From Nostoc sp. B(2019) (GTDB taxonomy: Bacteria > Cyanobacteriota > Cyanobacteriia > Cyanobacteriales > Nostocaceae): a stretch of 64,000 nt of DNA. The notes beneath the pieces were generated by a model. The model searched no databases, was not told where the DNA came from, and saw nothing but the letters and a program-made list of their open reading frames with translations. Below are positions 29,109 through 39,586 of this stretch, piece after piece. The position numbers and the translations under genes are program-made. Numbering within the stretch: position 1 is the first letter of the stretch; each line of letters starts with the position of its first letter. The DNA lies in assembly GCF_010091925.1 (NCBI RefSeq), contig NZ_WVID01000004.1:124001-188000 (forward strand), read 5' to 3'.

Positions 29109-30156
29109 AATGAAACCAACAAAAATAAGTAATTCTGATTTACAACATAAATTCCACAAAGGTGGGAGAAAATCCATCCATTTAGAAACCGAACTAATCA
29201 AACTAGATAAGTTTGGAGATGAGCAAACGCTACCGTTAATTATCAAACCATCTATATCAGATGTTGATATTGCAGATTGGGCGGAGGCAAATCGAGAATT
29301 TGTAGATACAAATTTAATCAAACATGGTGCTATACTTTTCAAAGGATTTAATATTACTACAGCAGCCGCATTTGAAAGATTTGGTCTAGCGGTGTGCTCA
29401 AAGTTATTCAATGAAAATGGTGAACATACCCGCGAAACAGTAAGTGGTAAAGTTTATACTCCAGTTTTTTATCCTGCGGATAGCAAGTTATTGTGGCATA
29501 ACGAGAATTCTTTTAATCATAGATGGCCTGTAAAAATTTTGTTCGGCTGTCGTCAACCTGCACAACAAGGTGGAGAAACCCCAATAGTTGATAGTCGTAA
29601 GGTGTTTCAATTCATAGAACCCAAGGTAAGGGAACAATTTGTTGAAAAACAAGTTATGTATGTTCGTAACTATGGAAATGGATTAGGGCTTGACTGGCAA
29701 ACAGTTTTTCAAACTCAAAGTAGAGCAGATGTAGAAAAGTTTTGTCAAAATAATTTAATTGATTTTCAATGGAAAAATGATGGTGGATTGAGAACTATTT
29801 CTATTCGCCCAGCGGTAATCAAGCATTCTCAGACAGGTGAAATTTCTTGGTTTAATCAAGCACAACATTGGCATTTAGCTTGTTTAGATACACAAACTCG
29901 TGAGTCATTACTGTCATCTTTTAAAAAAGAAGATTTGCCACGAAATTGCTTTTATGGTGATGGTACTCCTATAGATGACTCGACAATGGCTGATATCTGT
30001 GGAATATATCAAAGCTTAGAAGTATGTTTTCCTTGGCAACAAGGAGACATATTATTACTGGATAACGTGTTAACTGCTCATGGACGCAATCCATATATAG
30101 GAAAACGTAAGCTTTTTGTTGCGATGAGTGAACTGATAAGTTTTGATCAAACTTGA
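29101..30156 (+). CDS. TauD/SyrP-like Fe(II)/2-oxoglutarate beta-hydroxylase
   Basis: 351 residues, of the NRPS-associated TauD/SyrP group that beta-hydroxylates aspartate (SyrP and siderophore hydroxylases) or asparagine (AsnO). Iron ligands are visible as WHNENSF (His133, Glu135; the first carboxylate is Glu rather than Asp) and AHGR (His327). A 2-oxoglutarate-binding Arg is likely in GKRKLFVAMS, and the family block GGETPIVDSR is present. It is inserted between an NRPS ending in a C domain and an NRPS starting with a catalytically dead C-like domain before an Asn/Asp-type A domain, so the likely substrate is the Asn/Asp on that PCP. A beta-hydroxy-Asp (or Asn) would be an iron ligand. Start overlaps the upstream stop (ATGAGTAA). 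Confidence 0.9.
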   Translation: MSKMKPTKISNSDLQHKFHKGGRKSIHLETELIKLDKFGDEQTLPLIIKPSISDVDIADWAEANREFVDTNLIKHGAILFKGFNITTAAAFERFGLAVCSKLFNENGEHTRETVSGKVYTPVFYPADSKLLWHNENSFNHRWPVKILFGCRQPAQQGGETPIVDSRKVFQFIEPKVREQFVEKQVMYVRNYGNGLGLDWQTVFQTQSRADVEKFCQNNLIDFQWKNDGGLRTISIRPAVIKHSQTGEISWFNQAQHWHLACLDTQTRESLLSSFKKEDLPRNCFYGDGTPIDDSTMADICGIYQSLEVCFPWQQGDILLLDNVLTAHGRNPYIGKRKLFVAMSELISFDQT

Positions 30157-30275
30157 GATAGTTAAATTTTTTATTAAACTCACTGCATCTGTGAATATTT
30201 CCCGTTCTCATAATGTCTTAAAACAGAATATTTGAGAAAGTTAGACTAAATTTTAAATGAGGTTGAACAATAAAA

Positions 30276-33200
30276 ATGCAAGCAAAAGCTCAAGGTTTTC
30301 CACTATCACCTCAACAAAAGCACCTTTGGTTATTACAGCAAGATAGTAATTTATATCGGAGTCAATGCGCTATCCTTATTGAAGGAAATATAGAATTAGA
30401 GATATTGAAAGAAGCGTTACAGAAAGTTATTGCTAGAAATGAGATTCTTCGCACAACTTTTCATCGTCCGCGTGGTTTAAAAATACCTGTTCAAGTTATC
30501 GAACCTGAAATTACTATCATTTTAAATGAACATAATTTAGAAAATAAATCTACTCAACAGGAAATAGAAGCACTTTTCGAGACGATAAAGGAACAATCTA
30601 TAAAGCTCAAAGAAGACCAATTATTAAAGGCAGATTTAGTAAAATGTACTTCAAAAAAATACATTTTATTTATCATTTTGTCATCTCTATGTGCAGACTA
30701 TAAAACATTACAAAATATAATTAATGAAATTAGTCAGCATTACACTGCCTGCTTGCAGAATGTAGAATTAAGCGAAGAACCACTACAATATGCTGATGTC
30801 GCTACATGGCAAAATGAATTACTTGAAGCAGAGGAGACTGCAACAAGGAAGAAGTATTGGCAACAAGTAGATTTTTCGACTTTAGATAACTTGAAGCTTC
30901 CTTTTGAAAATCGTCTTTCTGAAGAATCGGCATTTGATCCTCAATTGATTAAGTTAACGATTCACAGTGATTTACTCATTAAGATTGAAGAACTTGTTGA
31001 AAAATATGAAATCTCAATTGATATATTCTTCCTTACTTGCTGGCAAATTCTAATTTGGCGTCTGACTGGGCAATCAAACTTAATTATAGGTTTAGGTTGT
31101 GATGGTCGAAATTATGAAGAATTAAAAGCAGCACTAGGTTTATTTGCAAAATATTTACCACTTGCTTATCATCTGCAAGAAAATGATACATTTAGTGATA
31201 CATTAATCCAGGTTAACAACTTAACAGATGAAATACTTGAATGGCAGGATAGTTTTAGTTGGGACGTATTTTCTAACATAAGCACAGATGATATAGCACA
31301 GTCATTCTTACCATTCTGTTTTGATTTTGAGGAAACAGTAACTAATTATTATGCTCCTCAAGTAGTATTCTCAATTTATCAAAATTACGTCTGCTTTGAC
31401 CGATTTAAAGTGAAACTTTCTTGTGTGCATACGCAAAATGATTTAGTCAAAGTAGAATTTCATTATGATGCAAAAGCTTTCTGTAAAGAAGATATTCAAC
31501 GTTTGGCGAATCAGTGGCAAACTTTGTTAATCAGTGTTATTAATAATCCCTCTATAGCGATATCACAATTGGATATCCTCAGTGAACAAGAGCGAGAACA
31601 ACTCTTAGTTGTATTCAATAATACTAAAACAGCAGAGCTACAATACGCGTGTATTCACCATTGGTTTGAACAGCAGTGCGATCGCACGCCAGACAACATT
31701 GCTATTATTTATAAAAATCAGCAATTTACCTACCAAGAATTAAACACTCGTGCTAACCAACTAGCTCATTATTTACAACTATTTGGTGTGAAATCTGATG
31801 TCATGGTGGGGCTTTGTGTAGAGCGATCGCCTTTAATGTTGATTGGACTTTTAGGCATCTTAAAAGCAGGTGGTGCATATATACCAATTGACCCTAGCTA
31901 TCCTTTAGAAAGAAAAGCTTTTATCCTAAATGATTCTCAAATGCCAGTGCTGCTGACTCAACAGCATTTAATTGCAGATTTAGCTACAAATAAAATTAAA
32001 GTAATTTGTATAGATAGTGATTGGCAAGCTGTCAACCAACAAGAAATTGAAAATCCCATTACTACAACAACCGAGTTAAATCTAGCATATATTATTTATA
32101 CCTCCGGTTCTACTGGTAAACCTAAAGGAACTCTAATTCCTCATCAAGGATTAGTTAATTACTTAAATTGGTGTACTAAAACTTATCCAGTAGAGCAAGG
32201 AGTAGGAACCTTAGTTCATTCACCTTTGGGTTTCGACTTAACAATCACCAGTCTTTTTCCACCTTTATTAGTTGGTCGTACAGTAGAATTACTATCAGAA
32301 GAACAAGGTATTGAAACTCTTTCTCAAGCTTTAAGTAAAAGCTCGAATTTAAGTTTGGTAAAAATTACCCCCGCTCACTTGGATTTGCTTAAACAACAGT
32401 TATCCAAAGAAGAGATTACAAATCAAACTAGAGCTTTTATTATTGGTGGAGAAAATTTATTAGCTCAAAGCATTACTTTCTGGCAAGATGTAGCTCCAGA
32501 TACGGTATTAGTGAACGAATACGGCCCTACAGAGACAGTGGTAGGCTGTTGTGTTTATCAGATTCCAGTCGGGAAACATTCTACAGGTTCTATACCCATC
32601 GGTAAGCCGATCGCTAATACTCAGTTGTATATTTTAGACCAATATTTGCAACCAGTACCAATGGGAGTAGCAGGTGAATTGCACATTGGCGGACTTGGAT
32701 TAGCTAGAGGTTATCTAAATCAACCGGAATTAACAGCCCTTAAATTTATCCCTAATCCTTTTAGTAAAAAAGCAGGCGATCGCCTTTACAAAACAGGTGA
32801 TTTAGTTCGCTTTTTAGCAAGTGCAGATATTGAGTATATAGGCCGCATCGACAACCAAGTTAAAATACGAGGTTTCCGTGTTGAACTAGGAGAAATTGAA
32901 GCAGTTATTAATCAACATCCATCAATATCGACAAGTGTAGTTATCCTTCGGGAGGACAAATCTGGAAATCAAACTTTAATAGCCTACACAACTCTCCACC
33001 CAGACAAAACATTAACAATTCCTGAATTGCGTCGCTTCTTGCAAAATAAATTGCTTGACTATATGCTACCAAATGTCTTTATGATATTAGAAGCATTACC
33101 ACTAACTTCTAATGGCAAAGTAGACCGTCAAGCATTACCGATGCCCGATGCTCTACGCCCAGAATTAGAAGTTGCTTTTGTAGTACCGCAAACTGAGGTA

Positions 33201-33518
33201 GAAAAGACAATAGCCTCAGTTTGGCAAAAAGCTTTAAATCTTGAAAAGATAGGCATTCACGATAATTTCTTTGAAATTGGCGGTCATTCATTACTTTTAG
33301 TTACAGTTCACAGCCAATTGCAGGAAATATTAAAAGCAGAACTATCAACTCTTGATTTGTTTAGATATCCTACCATCAACTCTTTAGCAGAGTATTTAAC
33401 ATCTCCAAATACCACAGAATTCTTACAGGAGAATGATACTCAAACAGAGAAAATTTCAGCTGGTAAAGCGCAACAAAGAAAACGCCTACAAAAAATGAAA
33501 TCAGTTGAAAATAATTAA
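30276..33518 (+). CDS. NRPS: interface-like degenerate C-A(Asn/Asp)-PCP
   Basis: 1080 residues. The first 430 or so have the overall plan of a condensation domain (FPLSPQQKHLWLLQ at the start; the DVATWQNELL and GLFAKYLPL regions later), but the catalytic HHxxxDG is SSLCADY (Ser136-Tyr142), so no peptide bond can be made in the usual way. This matches the 'interface' domains that recruit aspartyl beta-hydroxylases in siderophore synthetases. The A domain (about 463-950; NGKVDR near 946) reads D-L-T-K-I-G-E-V-G, in the Asn/Asp group and closer to Asn. PCP Ser lies in GGHSLL (near 1002). The C-terminus is basic (QQRKRLQKMK), a docking tail for the PKS that follows 14 bases later. The missing catalytic C is supplied by the end of the protein encoded at 21285. 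Confidence 0.92.
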   Translation: MQAKAQGFPLSPQQKHLWLLQQDSNLYRSQCAILIEGNIELEILKEALQKVIARNEILRTTFHRPRGLKIPVQVIEPEITIILNEHNLENKSTQQEIEALFETIKEQSIKLKEDQLLKADLVKCTSKKYILFIILSSLCADYKTLQNIINEISQHYTACLQNVELSEEPLQYADVATWQNELLEAEETATRKKYWQQVDFSTLDNLKLPFENRLSEESAFDPQLIKLTIHSDLLIKIEELVEKYEISIDIFFLTCWQILIWRLTGQSNLIIGLGCDGRNYEELKAALGLFAKYLPLAYHLQENDTFSDTLIQVNNLTDEILEWQDSFSWDVFSNISTDDIAQSFLPFCFDFEETVTNYYAPQVVFSIYQNYVCFDRFKVKLSCVHTQNDLVKVEFHYDAKAFCKEDIQRLANQWQTLLISVINNPSIAISQLDILSEQEREQLLVVFNNTKTAELQYACIHHWFEQQCDRTPDNIAIIYKNQQFTYQELNTRANQLAHYLQLFGVKSDVMVGLCVERSPLMLIGLLGILKAGGAYIPIDPSYPLERKAFILNDSQMPVLLTQQHLIADLATNKIKVICIDSDWQAVNQQEIENPITTTTELNLAYIIYTSGSTGKPKGTLIPHQGLVNYLNWCTKTYPVEQGVGTLVHSPLGFDLTITSLFPPLLVGRTVELLSEEQGIETLSQALSKSSNLSLVKITPAHLDLLKQQLSKEEITNQTRAFIIGGENLLAQSITFWQDVAPDTVLVNEYGPTETVVGCCVYQIPVGKHSTGSIPIGKPIANTQLYILDQYLQPVPMGVAGELHIGGLGLARGYLNQPELTALKFIPNPFSKKAGDRLYKTGDLVRFLASADIEYIGRIDNQVKIRGFRVELGEIEAVINQHPSISTSVVILREDKSGNQTLIAYTTLHPDKTLTIPELRRFLQNKLLDYMLPNVFMILEALPLTSNGKVDRQALPMPDALRPELEVAFVVPQTEVEKTIASVWQKALNLEKIGIHDNFFEIGGHSLLLVTVHSQLQEILKAELSTLDLFRYPTINSLAEYLTSPNTTEFLQENDTQTEKISAGKAQQRKRLQKMKSVENN

Positions 33519-33532
33519 GGAATTAATAAATA

Positions 33533-36500
33533 ATGAATATTCCAACTGGTGCATATCCTACTAACGGTTCAGAAATAGCAATTATTGGATTAGCAGGAAA
33601 GTTTCCTGGGGCTAAAAATGTTGACGAATTTTGGCATAATCTCCAAAATGGCATAGAATCAGTATCTTTTTTCAGTGATGAAGAACTACTGAAAGCAGGA
33701 ATAGATGCAGAGCTTCTAAATCAACCAAATTATGTGAAAGCTAATGCTGTAATAGAAGATGCAGAACTTTTTGATGCTAACTTTTTTGGTTTTAATCCCA
33801 GAGATGCAGAAATGACTGATCCGCAACACCGGATTTTTTTAGAGTGTGCTTGGGAAGCGCTGGAAAAAGCAGGGTATGATTCCGAAACATACAATGGTTC
33901 CATAGGTGTTTTCGCTGGTTCTAACTTAAGCGGCTATTTATTAAACATTTATTTTAATCAAAATATTAGAAACTCAGTAGACGAACGTCAAATAGCGATC
34001 GCTGGCGATAAAGATTACCTTGCTACACGTACTTCTTACAAACTTAATTTAACGGGGCCTAGCTATACAGTTCAAACAGCTTGCTCAACCTCATTAGTAG
34101 CTGTACATTTAGCCTGCCAAAGTTTACTCAACGGTGAGTGTGATATAGCTTTGGTTGGCGGTGTTTCCATCAGCGCGTCAAGAAAAGCCGGCTATCTTTA
34201 TCAAGAAGGAGGTATCAATTCTCCTGATGGACATTGCCGTGCCTTTGATGCGAAAGCGCGGGGTACTGTGTGTGGAGAAGGTGTAGGAATCGTTGTTTTA
34301 AAAAGATTAGAAGATACTTTAAATGATAGGGATTTTATTCATGCTGTTATTAAAGGTTCGGCTATTAATAATGATGGTTCAAACAAAGTTAGTTACACAG
34401 CACCACGTATAGAAGGTCAAGCAAAAGTTATCAAAACGGCTCAAGTTGTTGCAGAGTTAGAACCAGAAACAATAACTTATATTGAAGCTCACGGGACAGG
34501 GACATCTTTAGGAGATCCGATTGAAATTGCGGCGCTGACGCAAGCATTTCAAAGCAGTACACAAAAGAAAGGTTTCTGTGCAATTGGTTCCTTAAAAACA
34601 AATATTGGTCACTTAGATGCGGCTGCTGGTGTTGCAGGTTTAATTAAAACAGTCTTAGCTCTTAAACACAAACAAATTCCCCCTAGCCTGCACTTTGAGC
34701 AACCAAATCCTCAAATTGATTTCGCTAACAGTCCCTTCTATGTCAACAACAAACTTTCCGAATGGAAAGCAGATAAATATCCTAGACGTGCAGGCGTCAG
34801 TTCTTTTGGGATTGGTGGTACGAATGCTCATGTGATTTTAGAAGAAGCTCCAGTTTTTACAACCAAAGAGAGTATTTCTCGCCCTTGGCAGTTGTTAGTT
34901 ATTTCTGCAAAAACTCAAACGGCTTTAGAATCTGCGACAACTAACCTTGTTAATTATTTAACACAGCATCCTAATACCAATCTTGCTGATGTAGCTCATA
35001 CTTTGCAAGTTGGTCGCCGAAATTTTAGCCATCGTCGAGTGTTGCTATGTCAGGATATTCAAGATGCTATCGAGGCACTAACAGCACCAAACCAACAAAG
35101 AATTTTGAGTAAGTTCTCAGAAATCCGTAACCATTCAATTGTGTTTATGTTTCCCGGACAAGGAGCACAATATGTAAACATGGGACGGGAATTATATGAA
35201 ATAGAATCGATTTTTCGACAACAAGTTGATGAGTGTTGTGAATTACTTAAACCATATTTAAAATTAGACCTTAGAGATATACTTTATCCCTCGACGGGAG
35301 AAACCACACAAGAACAACTTAAACAAACTTCCTTAACGCAAGTTGCATTATTTGTGATTGAATATGCCCTTGCTAAACTTTGGATGGCGTGGGGTGTGCA
35401 TCCGCAAGCAATGATTGGGCACAGCATTGGTGAGTATGTAGCCGCTTGTATTTCAGGTGTTTTTTCTTTAGAAAAAGCATTGACTTTAGTGGTAATTCGC
35501 GGAGGACTGATGCAACAAGTCGAACCAGGGGCGATGCTTTCCGTTTCTCTTTCTGCCAAAGAAATACAACCTATGTTAGGTTCAGAACTTTCTTTAGCAG
35601 CTAGCAATGCACCATCCTTGTGTGTGGTTTCTGGTGCTACTAATGCAGTAGAACTATTACAAAATCGTTTGATAGAGCAAGGTGTTGATTGTCGCCTTCT
35701 GCATACATCTCATGCTTTTCATTCCCAGATGATGGAGCCGATTTTAGAGCCATTTGTACGGCATCTTAAAGAAGTCAATCTGCAATCACCTCAAATTCCT
35801 TTTGTTTCCAATGTTACGGGAACTTGGATTACCGCAGAGGAGGCGACTAATCCTGACTACTGGGCTAGACATCTACGACAACCCGTATTGTTTAACGAGG
35901 GCATCGCCGAACTGCAACAGTCAGAGCGAATACTATTGGAAGTTGGGCCAGGACGAACATTAACTACCTTAGCTAAACGACAGTTGGTTTCACAGGCTGT
36001 AGTTTTAACTTCGTTGCGACATCCCCAAGAGCAAATTTCTGATGTAGCATTTTTGCTCAATACTCTCTCCCGGCTTTGGCTATCAGGATTGCAAATAAAT
36101 TGGGCAGGCTTTTATGCAAAAGAGCAACGCAGACATATTCCTTTGCCTACCTATCCTTTTGAGCGTCAGCGTTACTGGATTGAAGCTGACCCCGAAACTG
36201 CGTTATCAGAGGCATGGCAAAAATCAGCAGGTAAAAAGCCAGATATTGCAGATTGGTTTTATATCCCAATTTGGAAACAATCTACACCACTTGAGTTTTT
36301 CCAAGGGAAGGAATTAGCAACTGAGCAAAATACTTGTTGGTTAGTTTTTATCGATGAATATGGAATTGGAAGCGAAGTTGTTAAACGACTGAAACAGCAA
36401 AGCCATGATGTTGTTACAGTTAAGGTTGCAGAGAAATTTACTAAGCTGAACGAGTATACATATACCATTAACCCCCGGCAAAGCGATGACTACGATGCCT

Positions 36501-39500
36501 TGCTTCAAGAACTCCGAAAAGAGAGTTTGATTCCAAATGCATTAGCTCACTTTTGGAGTATTACACCCAATGATACGTTACCTTGCAATGAGTTGAAAGA
36601 ACAAACTTTTGAAGATTGTCAGAATCTTGGCTTTTGGAGTTTGTTGTATTTAACACAGGCATTAGGAAGGCAAAATATTAGCGATTCTCTGAAGCTGAGG
36701 GTTGTAACTAATAATCTGTATAATGTCATCGGCGATGAAAAGTTATGCCCAGAAAAGGCAACGATATTAGGGCCGTGTAAGATAATTCCCAAGGAATATC
36801 CAAACATTAATTCTTGTATTATCGATGTAGTGATTCCTGCTTCTAACATCGCGCCAACACAAAAATTTATCAACTATCTGATTACAGAACTGACAACACA
36901 GCAAACTGATAATATAGTTGCTTACCGTGGATATCATCGCTGGATTCAAACCTTTGAAACCGTCCGCTTGGATGAAAGTACCCCCGATAAAACTAAGTTA
37001 AAACCAGGAGGAGTTTACTTAATTACTGGTGGACTTGGTGGTATAGGTTTGGTGCTGGCGGAATATTTAGCGAAGACAGTACAAGCCAAGTTAATTTTAA
37101 TTGGAAGAAAGGGATTACCGGAGCGATCGCAGTGGGAGCAATGGCTAGAAACTCATGATAATCAAGATAGTGTTAGCCGCAAGATCCAAAAAATACTAGC
37201 GCTTGAAGAGTTGGGGTCAGAGGTTGAGGTTAAAAGTGCCGATGTAGTCAGTTACGAAGAAATGCAGGTAGCTGTTGCTGAAGCCGTAGAAAAATTTGGT
37301 CAAATCAATGGTGTCATCCATGCAGCGGGTATTGCTGGTGGTGGCATTGTTCAACTAAAAACACAGGATGTAGCAAACAGCGTATTAGCACCAAAAGTAA
37401 AAGGCACATTAGTATTAGAAGAGATTTTAAACTTACAAAATATTAATTTAGATTTCTTAGTACTTTGTTCATCTCAAAGTTCTATATTGAGTGAATTTGG
37501 ACAGGTTGATTATTGTGCAGCTAATGCATTTCTGGATGTTTATGCACATTATCGTACTTCTAAATCTGAACAATTTACAGTGGCAATCAACTGGGGTACT
37601 TGGCAAGAGGTAGGGATGGCAGTAGAGACAGCACTACCAGAACAATTAAAGCTCCAACGTGAAGAAGATATCAAAAAAGGAATATTATCTCAAGAAGGTG
37701 CTGAGGCTTTTAATCGCATTTTGCTAAATAGCTTGCCTCATGTTATTGTCTCCCCGCAAGACTTGCAAACGATAATTGAGCAGAACAATTCTTTCAATTA
37801 TCTAGAACAAGAATTAGCGCTTTTATCAGAGACATCAAAAACCAATTCCCAGCTAAGCCATCCACGTCCAAACTTGGCAAATGCTTATGTTGCTCCTCGT
37901 AACGAAGTTGAGCAGAGCCTTACTGACATTTGGCAACAATTTTTGGGAATTGAGAAAGTTGGTATTCATGATAACTTTTTTGAGTTGGCGGGAGATTCAA
38001 TTGTTACAATTCAAATTGTTGCGAAAGCTAACCAATTAGGCTTGAAGTTAACTTCTCAACAAATGTTTTTGCATCAGACTATTGCTGAATTAGCAGCAGC
38101 AACAGGTATGGTTGAAACTAACCAGCCTGAAAATAGTTCAATAACGAAAGAAGTATATCTAGCACCTATTCAGCATCGGTTCTTTGACCAAAATCAACCA
38201 GATGTACATTCTTTAAACCAGTCTTTAATACTGGAAATGCAACAAATATGCAATCCCAAAGTATTAAAGGAGGCTGTAGAATATGTGATTGAACATCACG
38301 ATGTGTTCCGTCTACGTTTTGTTCAAAAAGAATCTGGCTGGCAGCAAACTAAAGCTAATACCAATGATATAATGGTATACAAGCATTTAGATTTGTCTTC
38401 ACTTTCAGAGAATAAGCAAAAATCTGCTTTTGAGTCTGCGATCGCAGAACTACAAAGTGACTTTCACTTAAGTGAAGGGCCGCTTGTAAAAGTTGCTTTT
38501 TTAGAATTGCGATCGCAACAAAATAGCTATCTAGTAATTACTATCCATCATCTTTTAATAGATGCTATTTCTTGGCAGATTTTGCTAGAAGATTTGCAAA
38601 CCGCCTATCAGCAACTCAGTCAAGGTAAAGCGGTACAATCTAATACAACCACCTCATTCCAGCGGTGGACGCAGTATGTCCAAGAGCACGCTCAGACTTC
38701 AGAAATGATTCATGAGCAAGATTACTGGTTAGCAAAAGCCCAAAAACCTTTCCGCAGTCTACCTGTTGACTATTCTACAAAGGAAAATACAGTAGCTAAC
38801 GCCGAAGTAGTATCAATTTCTCTAGATAAAAAGGAAACGCAAGCTTTATTAAAAAACATCAATAAGGCTTATAATACGCAGATAACCGATGTTCTACTAA
38901 CGGCATTAGTCCAATCTTTTGCTAAGTGGACGGGAGAACAACAACTATGGGTAGACATAGAAGATAATAGCCGAGAGGCAATTTTCAAAAATGTAAATGA
39001 TATATCTCTATCCCGTACAGTTGGTTTATTTACAACTTGCTTTCCAGCCATTTTAGATATCACAGAGGCTTCCGAGCAAGGAAGTGCATTGATAGCAGTC
39101 AAAGAGTATTTACGAAGCATTCCAAATAAAGGAATTGGGTACGATATACTGCGTTACATAACAAGCAATCCCGAAATCAATTCAAAGCTAAAATTTTTTC
39201 CACAGCCTCAAGTAAGTTTTAAATACTTAGGTGATTTTGACCATGTTAGATCGCACTCATCTTTATTTGATTTAACTAGCCAGCCTATTAAATTTAGTCA
39301 AAGTCCCGGCGTCAATCGATTTTACCTAGTGGAAATAATTGGAATTATTGCTCAAGAACAACTGCAATTGAATTGGACTTATAATGCAGCGGTTCATTGT
39401 CGAGAAACAATTGAAACTTTAGCCGTAAGCTTCGTTGGAGCTATACAAAGCATTATTGCTCATTGTCAGTCTCTTGAAACAGAAAAATATACACCTTCTG

Positions 39501-39586
39501 ATTTTCCTAGAGCTAACTTGAGCCAACAAAACCTAGATAAATTACTGGCAAAAATTAACCGAGCAAGTGAGAAAAAAGCACAATGA
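33533..39586 (+). CDS. Type I PKS module with terminal epimerase-like domain: KS-AT-KR-ACP-E
   Basis: 2017 residues with an AAGGA ribosome-binding site. KS (about 12-440): nucleophile Cys184 in TACSTSL, EAHGTGTSLGDP, TNIGHLD. AT (about 530-840): GHSIGEY with Ser631, and HAFH, which indicates malonyl-CoA. KR (about 1160-1390): GGLGGIG cofactor loop and YCAAN catalytic Tyr. Carrier: AGDSIV with Ser1489. The last 470 residues are an E-type domain: IHHLLIDAISW (His1672/1673, Gly replaced by Ala1678), EDNSRE instead of EGHGRE, and FKYLGDFD. It extends the hydroxy-Asn/Asp residue by a reduced C2 unit. An epimerase on a polyketide module is unusual; its tail (IAHCQS...TPSDF) resembles that of the first NRPS, so it may serve mainly for docking. 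Overlaps the next gene by 4 bases. Confidence 0.93.
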   Translation: MNIPTGAYPTNGSEIAIIGLAGKFPGAKNVDEFWHNLQNGIESVSFFSDEELLKAGIDAELLNQPNYVKANAVIEDAELFDANFFGFNPRDAEMTDPQHRIFLECAWEALEKAGYDSETYNGSIGVFAGSNLSGYLLNIYFNQNIRNSVDERQIAIAGDKDYLATRTSYKLNLTGPSYTVQTACSTSLVAVHLACQSLLNGECDIALVGGVSISASRKAGYLYQEGGINSPDGHCRAFDAKARGTVCGEGVGIVVLKRLEDTLNDRDFIHAVIKGSAINNDGSNKVSYTAPRIEGQAKVIKTAQVVAELEPETITYIEAHGTGTSLGDPIEIAALTQAFQSSTQKKGFCAIGSLKTNIGHLDAAAGVAGLIKTVLALKHKQIPPSLHFEQPNPQIDFANSPFYVNNKLSEWKADKYPRRAGVSSFGIGGTNAHVILEEAPVFTTKESISRPWQLLVISAKTQTALESATTNLVNYLTQHPNTNLADVAHTLQVGRRNFSHRRVLLCQDIQDAIEALTAPNQQRILSKFSEIRNHSIVFMFPGQGAQYVNMGRELYEIESIFRQQVDECCELLKPYLKLDLRDILYPSTGETTQEQLKQTSLTQVALFVIEYALAKLWMAWGVHPQAMIGHSIGEYVAACISGVFSLEKALTLVVIRGGLMQQVEPGAMLSVSLSAKEIQPMLGSELSLAASNAPSLCVVSGATNAVELLQNRLIEQGVDCRLLHTSHAFHSQMMEPILEPFVRHLKEVNLQSPQIPFVSNVTGTWITAEEATNPDYWARHLRQPVLFNEGIAELQQSERILLEVGPGRTLTTLAKRQLVSQAVVLTSLRHPQEQISDVAFLLNTLSRLWLSGLQINWAGFYAKEQRRHIPLPTYPFERQRYWIEADPETALSEAWQKSAGKKPDIADWFYIPIWKQSTPLEFFQGKELATEQNTCWLVFIDEYGIGSEVVKRLKQQSHDVVTVKVAEKFTKLNEYTYTINPRQSDDYDALLQELRKESLIPNALAHFWSITPNDTLPCNELKEQTFEDCQNLGFWSLLYLTQALGRQNISDSLKLRVVTNNLYNVIGDEKLCPEKATILGPCKIIPKEYPNINSCIIDVVIPASNIAPTQKFINYLITELTTQQTDNIVAYRGYHRWIQTFETVRLDESTPDKTKLKPGGVYLITGGLGGIGLVLAEYLAKTVQAKLILIGRKGLPERSQWEQWLETHDNQDSVSRKIQKILALEELGSEVEVKSADVVSYEEMQVAVAEAVEKFGQINGVIHAAGIAGGGIVQLKTQDVANSVLAPKVKGTLVLEEILNLQNINLDFLVLCSSQSSILSEFGQVDYCAANAFLDVYAHYRTSKSEQFTVAINWGTWQEVGMAVETALPEQLKLQREEDIKKGILSQEGAEAFNRILLNSLPHVIVSPQDLQTIIEQNNSFNYLEQELALLSETSKTNSQLSHPRPNLANAYVAPRNEVEQSLTDIWQQFLGIEKVGIHDNFFELAGDSIVTIQIVAKANQLGLKLTSQQMFLHQTIAELAAATGMVETNQPENSSITKEVYLAPIQHRFFDQNQPDVHSLNQSLILEMQQICNPKVLKEAVEYVIEHHDVFRLRFVQKESGWQQTKANTNDIMVYKHLDLSSLSENKQKSAFESAIAELQSDFHLSEGPLVKVAFLELRSQQNSYLVITIHHLLIDAISWQILLEDLQTAYQQLSQGKAVQSNTTTSFQRWTQYVQEHAQTSEMIHEQDYWLAKAQKPFRSLPVDYSTKENTVANAEVVSISLDKKETQALLKNINKAYNTQITDVLLTALVQSFAKWTGEQQLWVDIEDNSREAIFKNVNDISLSRTVGLFTTCFPAILDITEASEQGSALIAVKEYLRSIPNKGIGYDILRYITSNPEINSKLKFFPQPQVSFKYLGDFDHVRSHSSLFDLTSQPIKFSQSPGVNRFYLVEIIGIIAQEQLQLNWTYNAAVHCRETIETLAVSFVGAIQSIIAHCQSLETEKYTPSDFPRANLSQQNLDKLLAKINRASEKKAQ

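Noticed and set aside
35284-35607. 107-codon open frame on the minus strand inside a PKS
   Set aside because: Shadow of the AT coding strand; similar shadows occur at the same place in the sister PKS at 52692.
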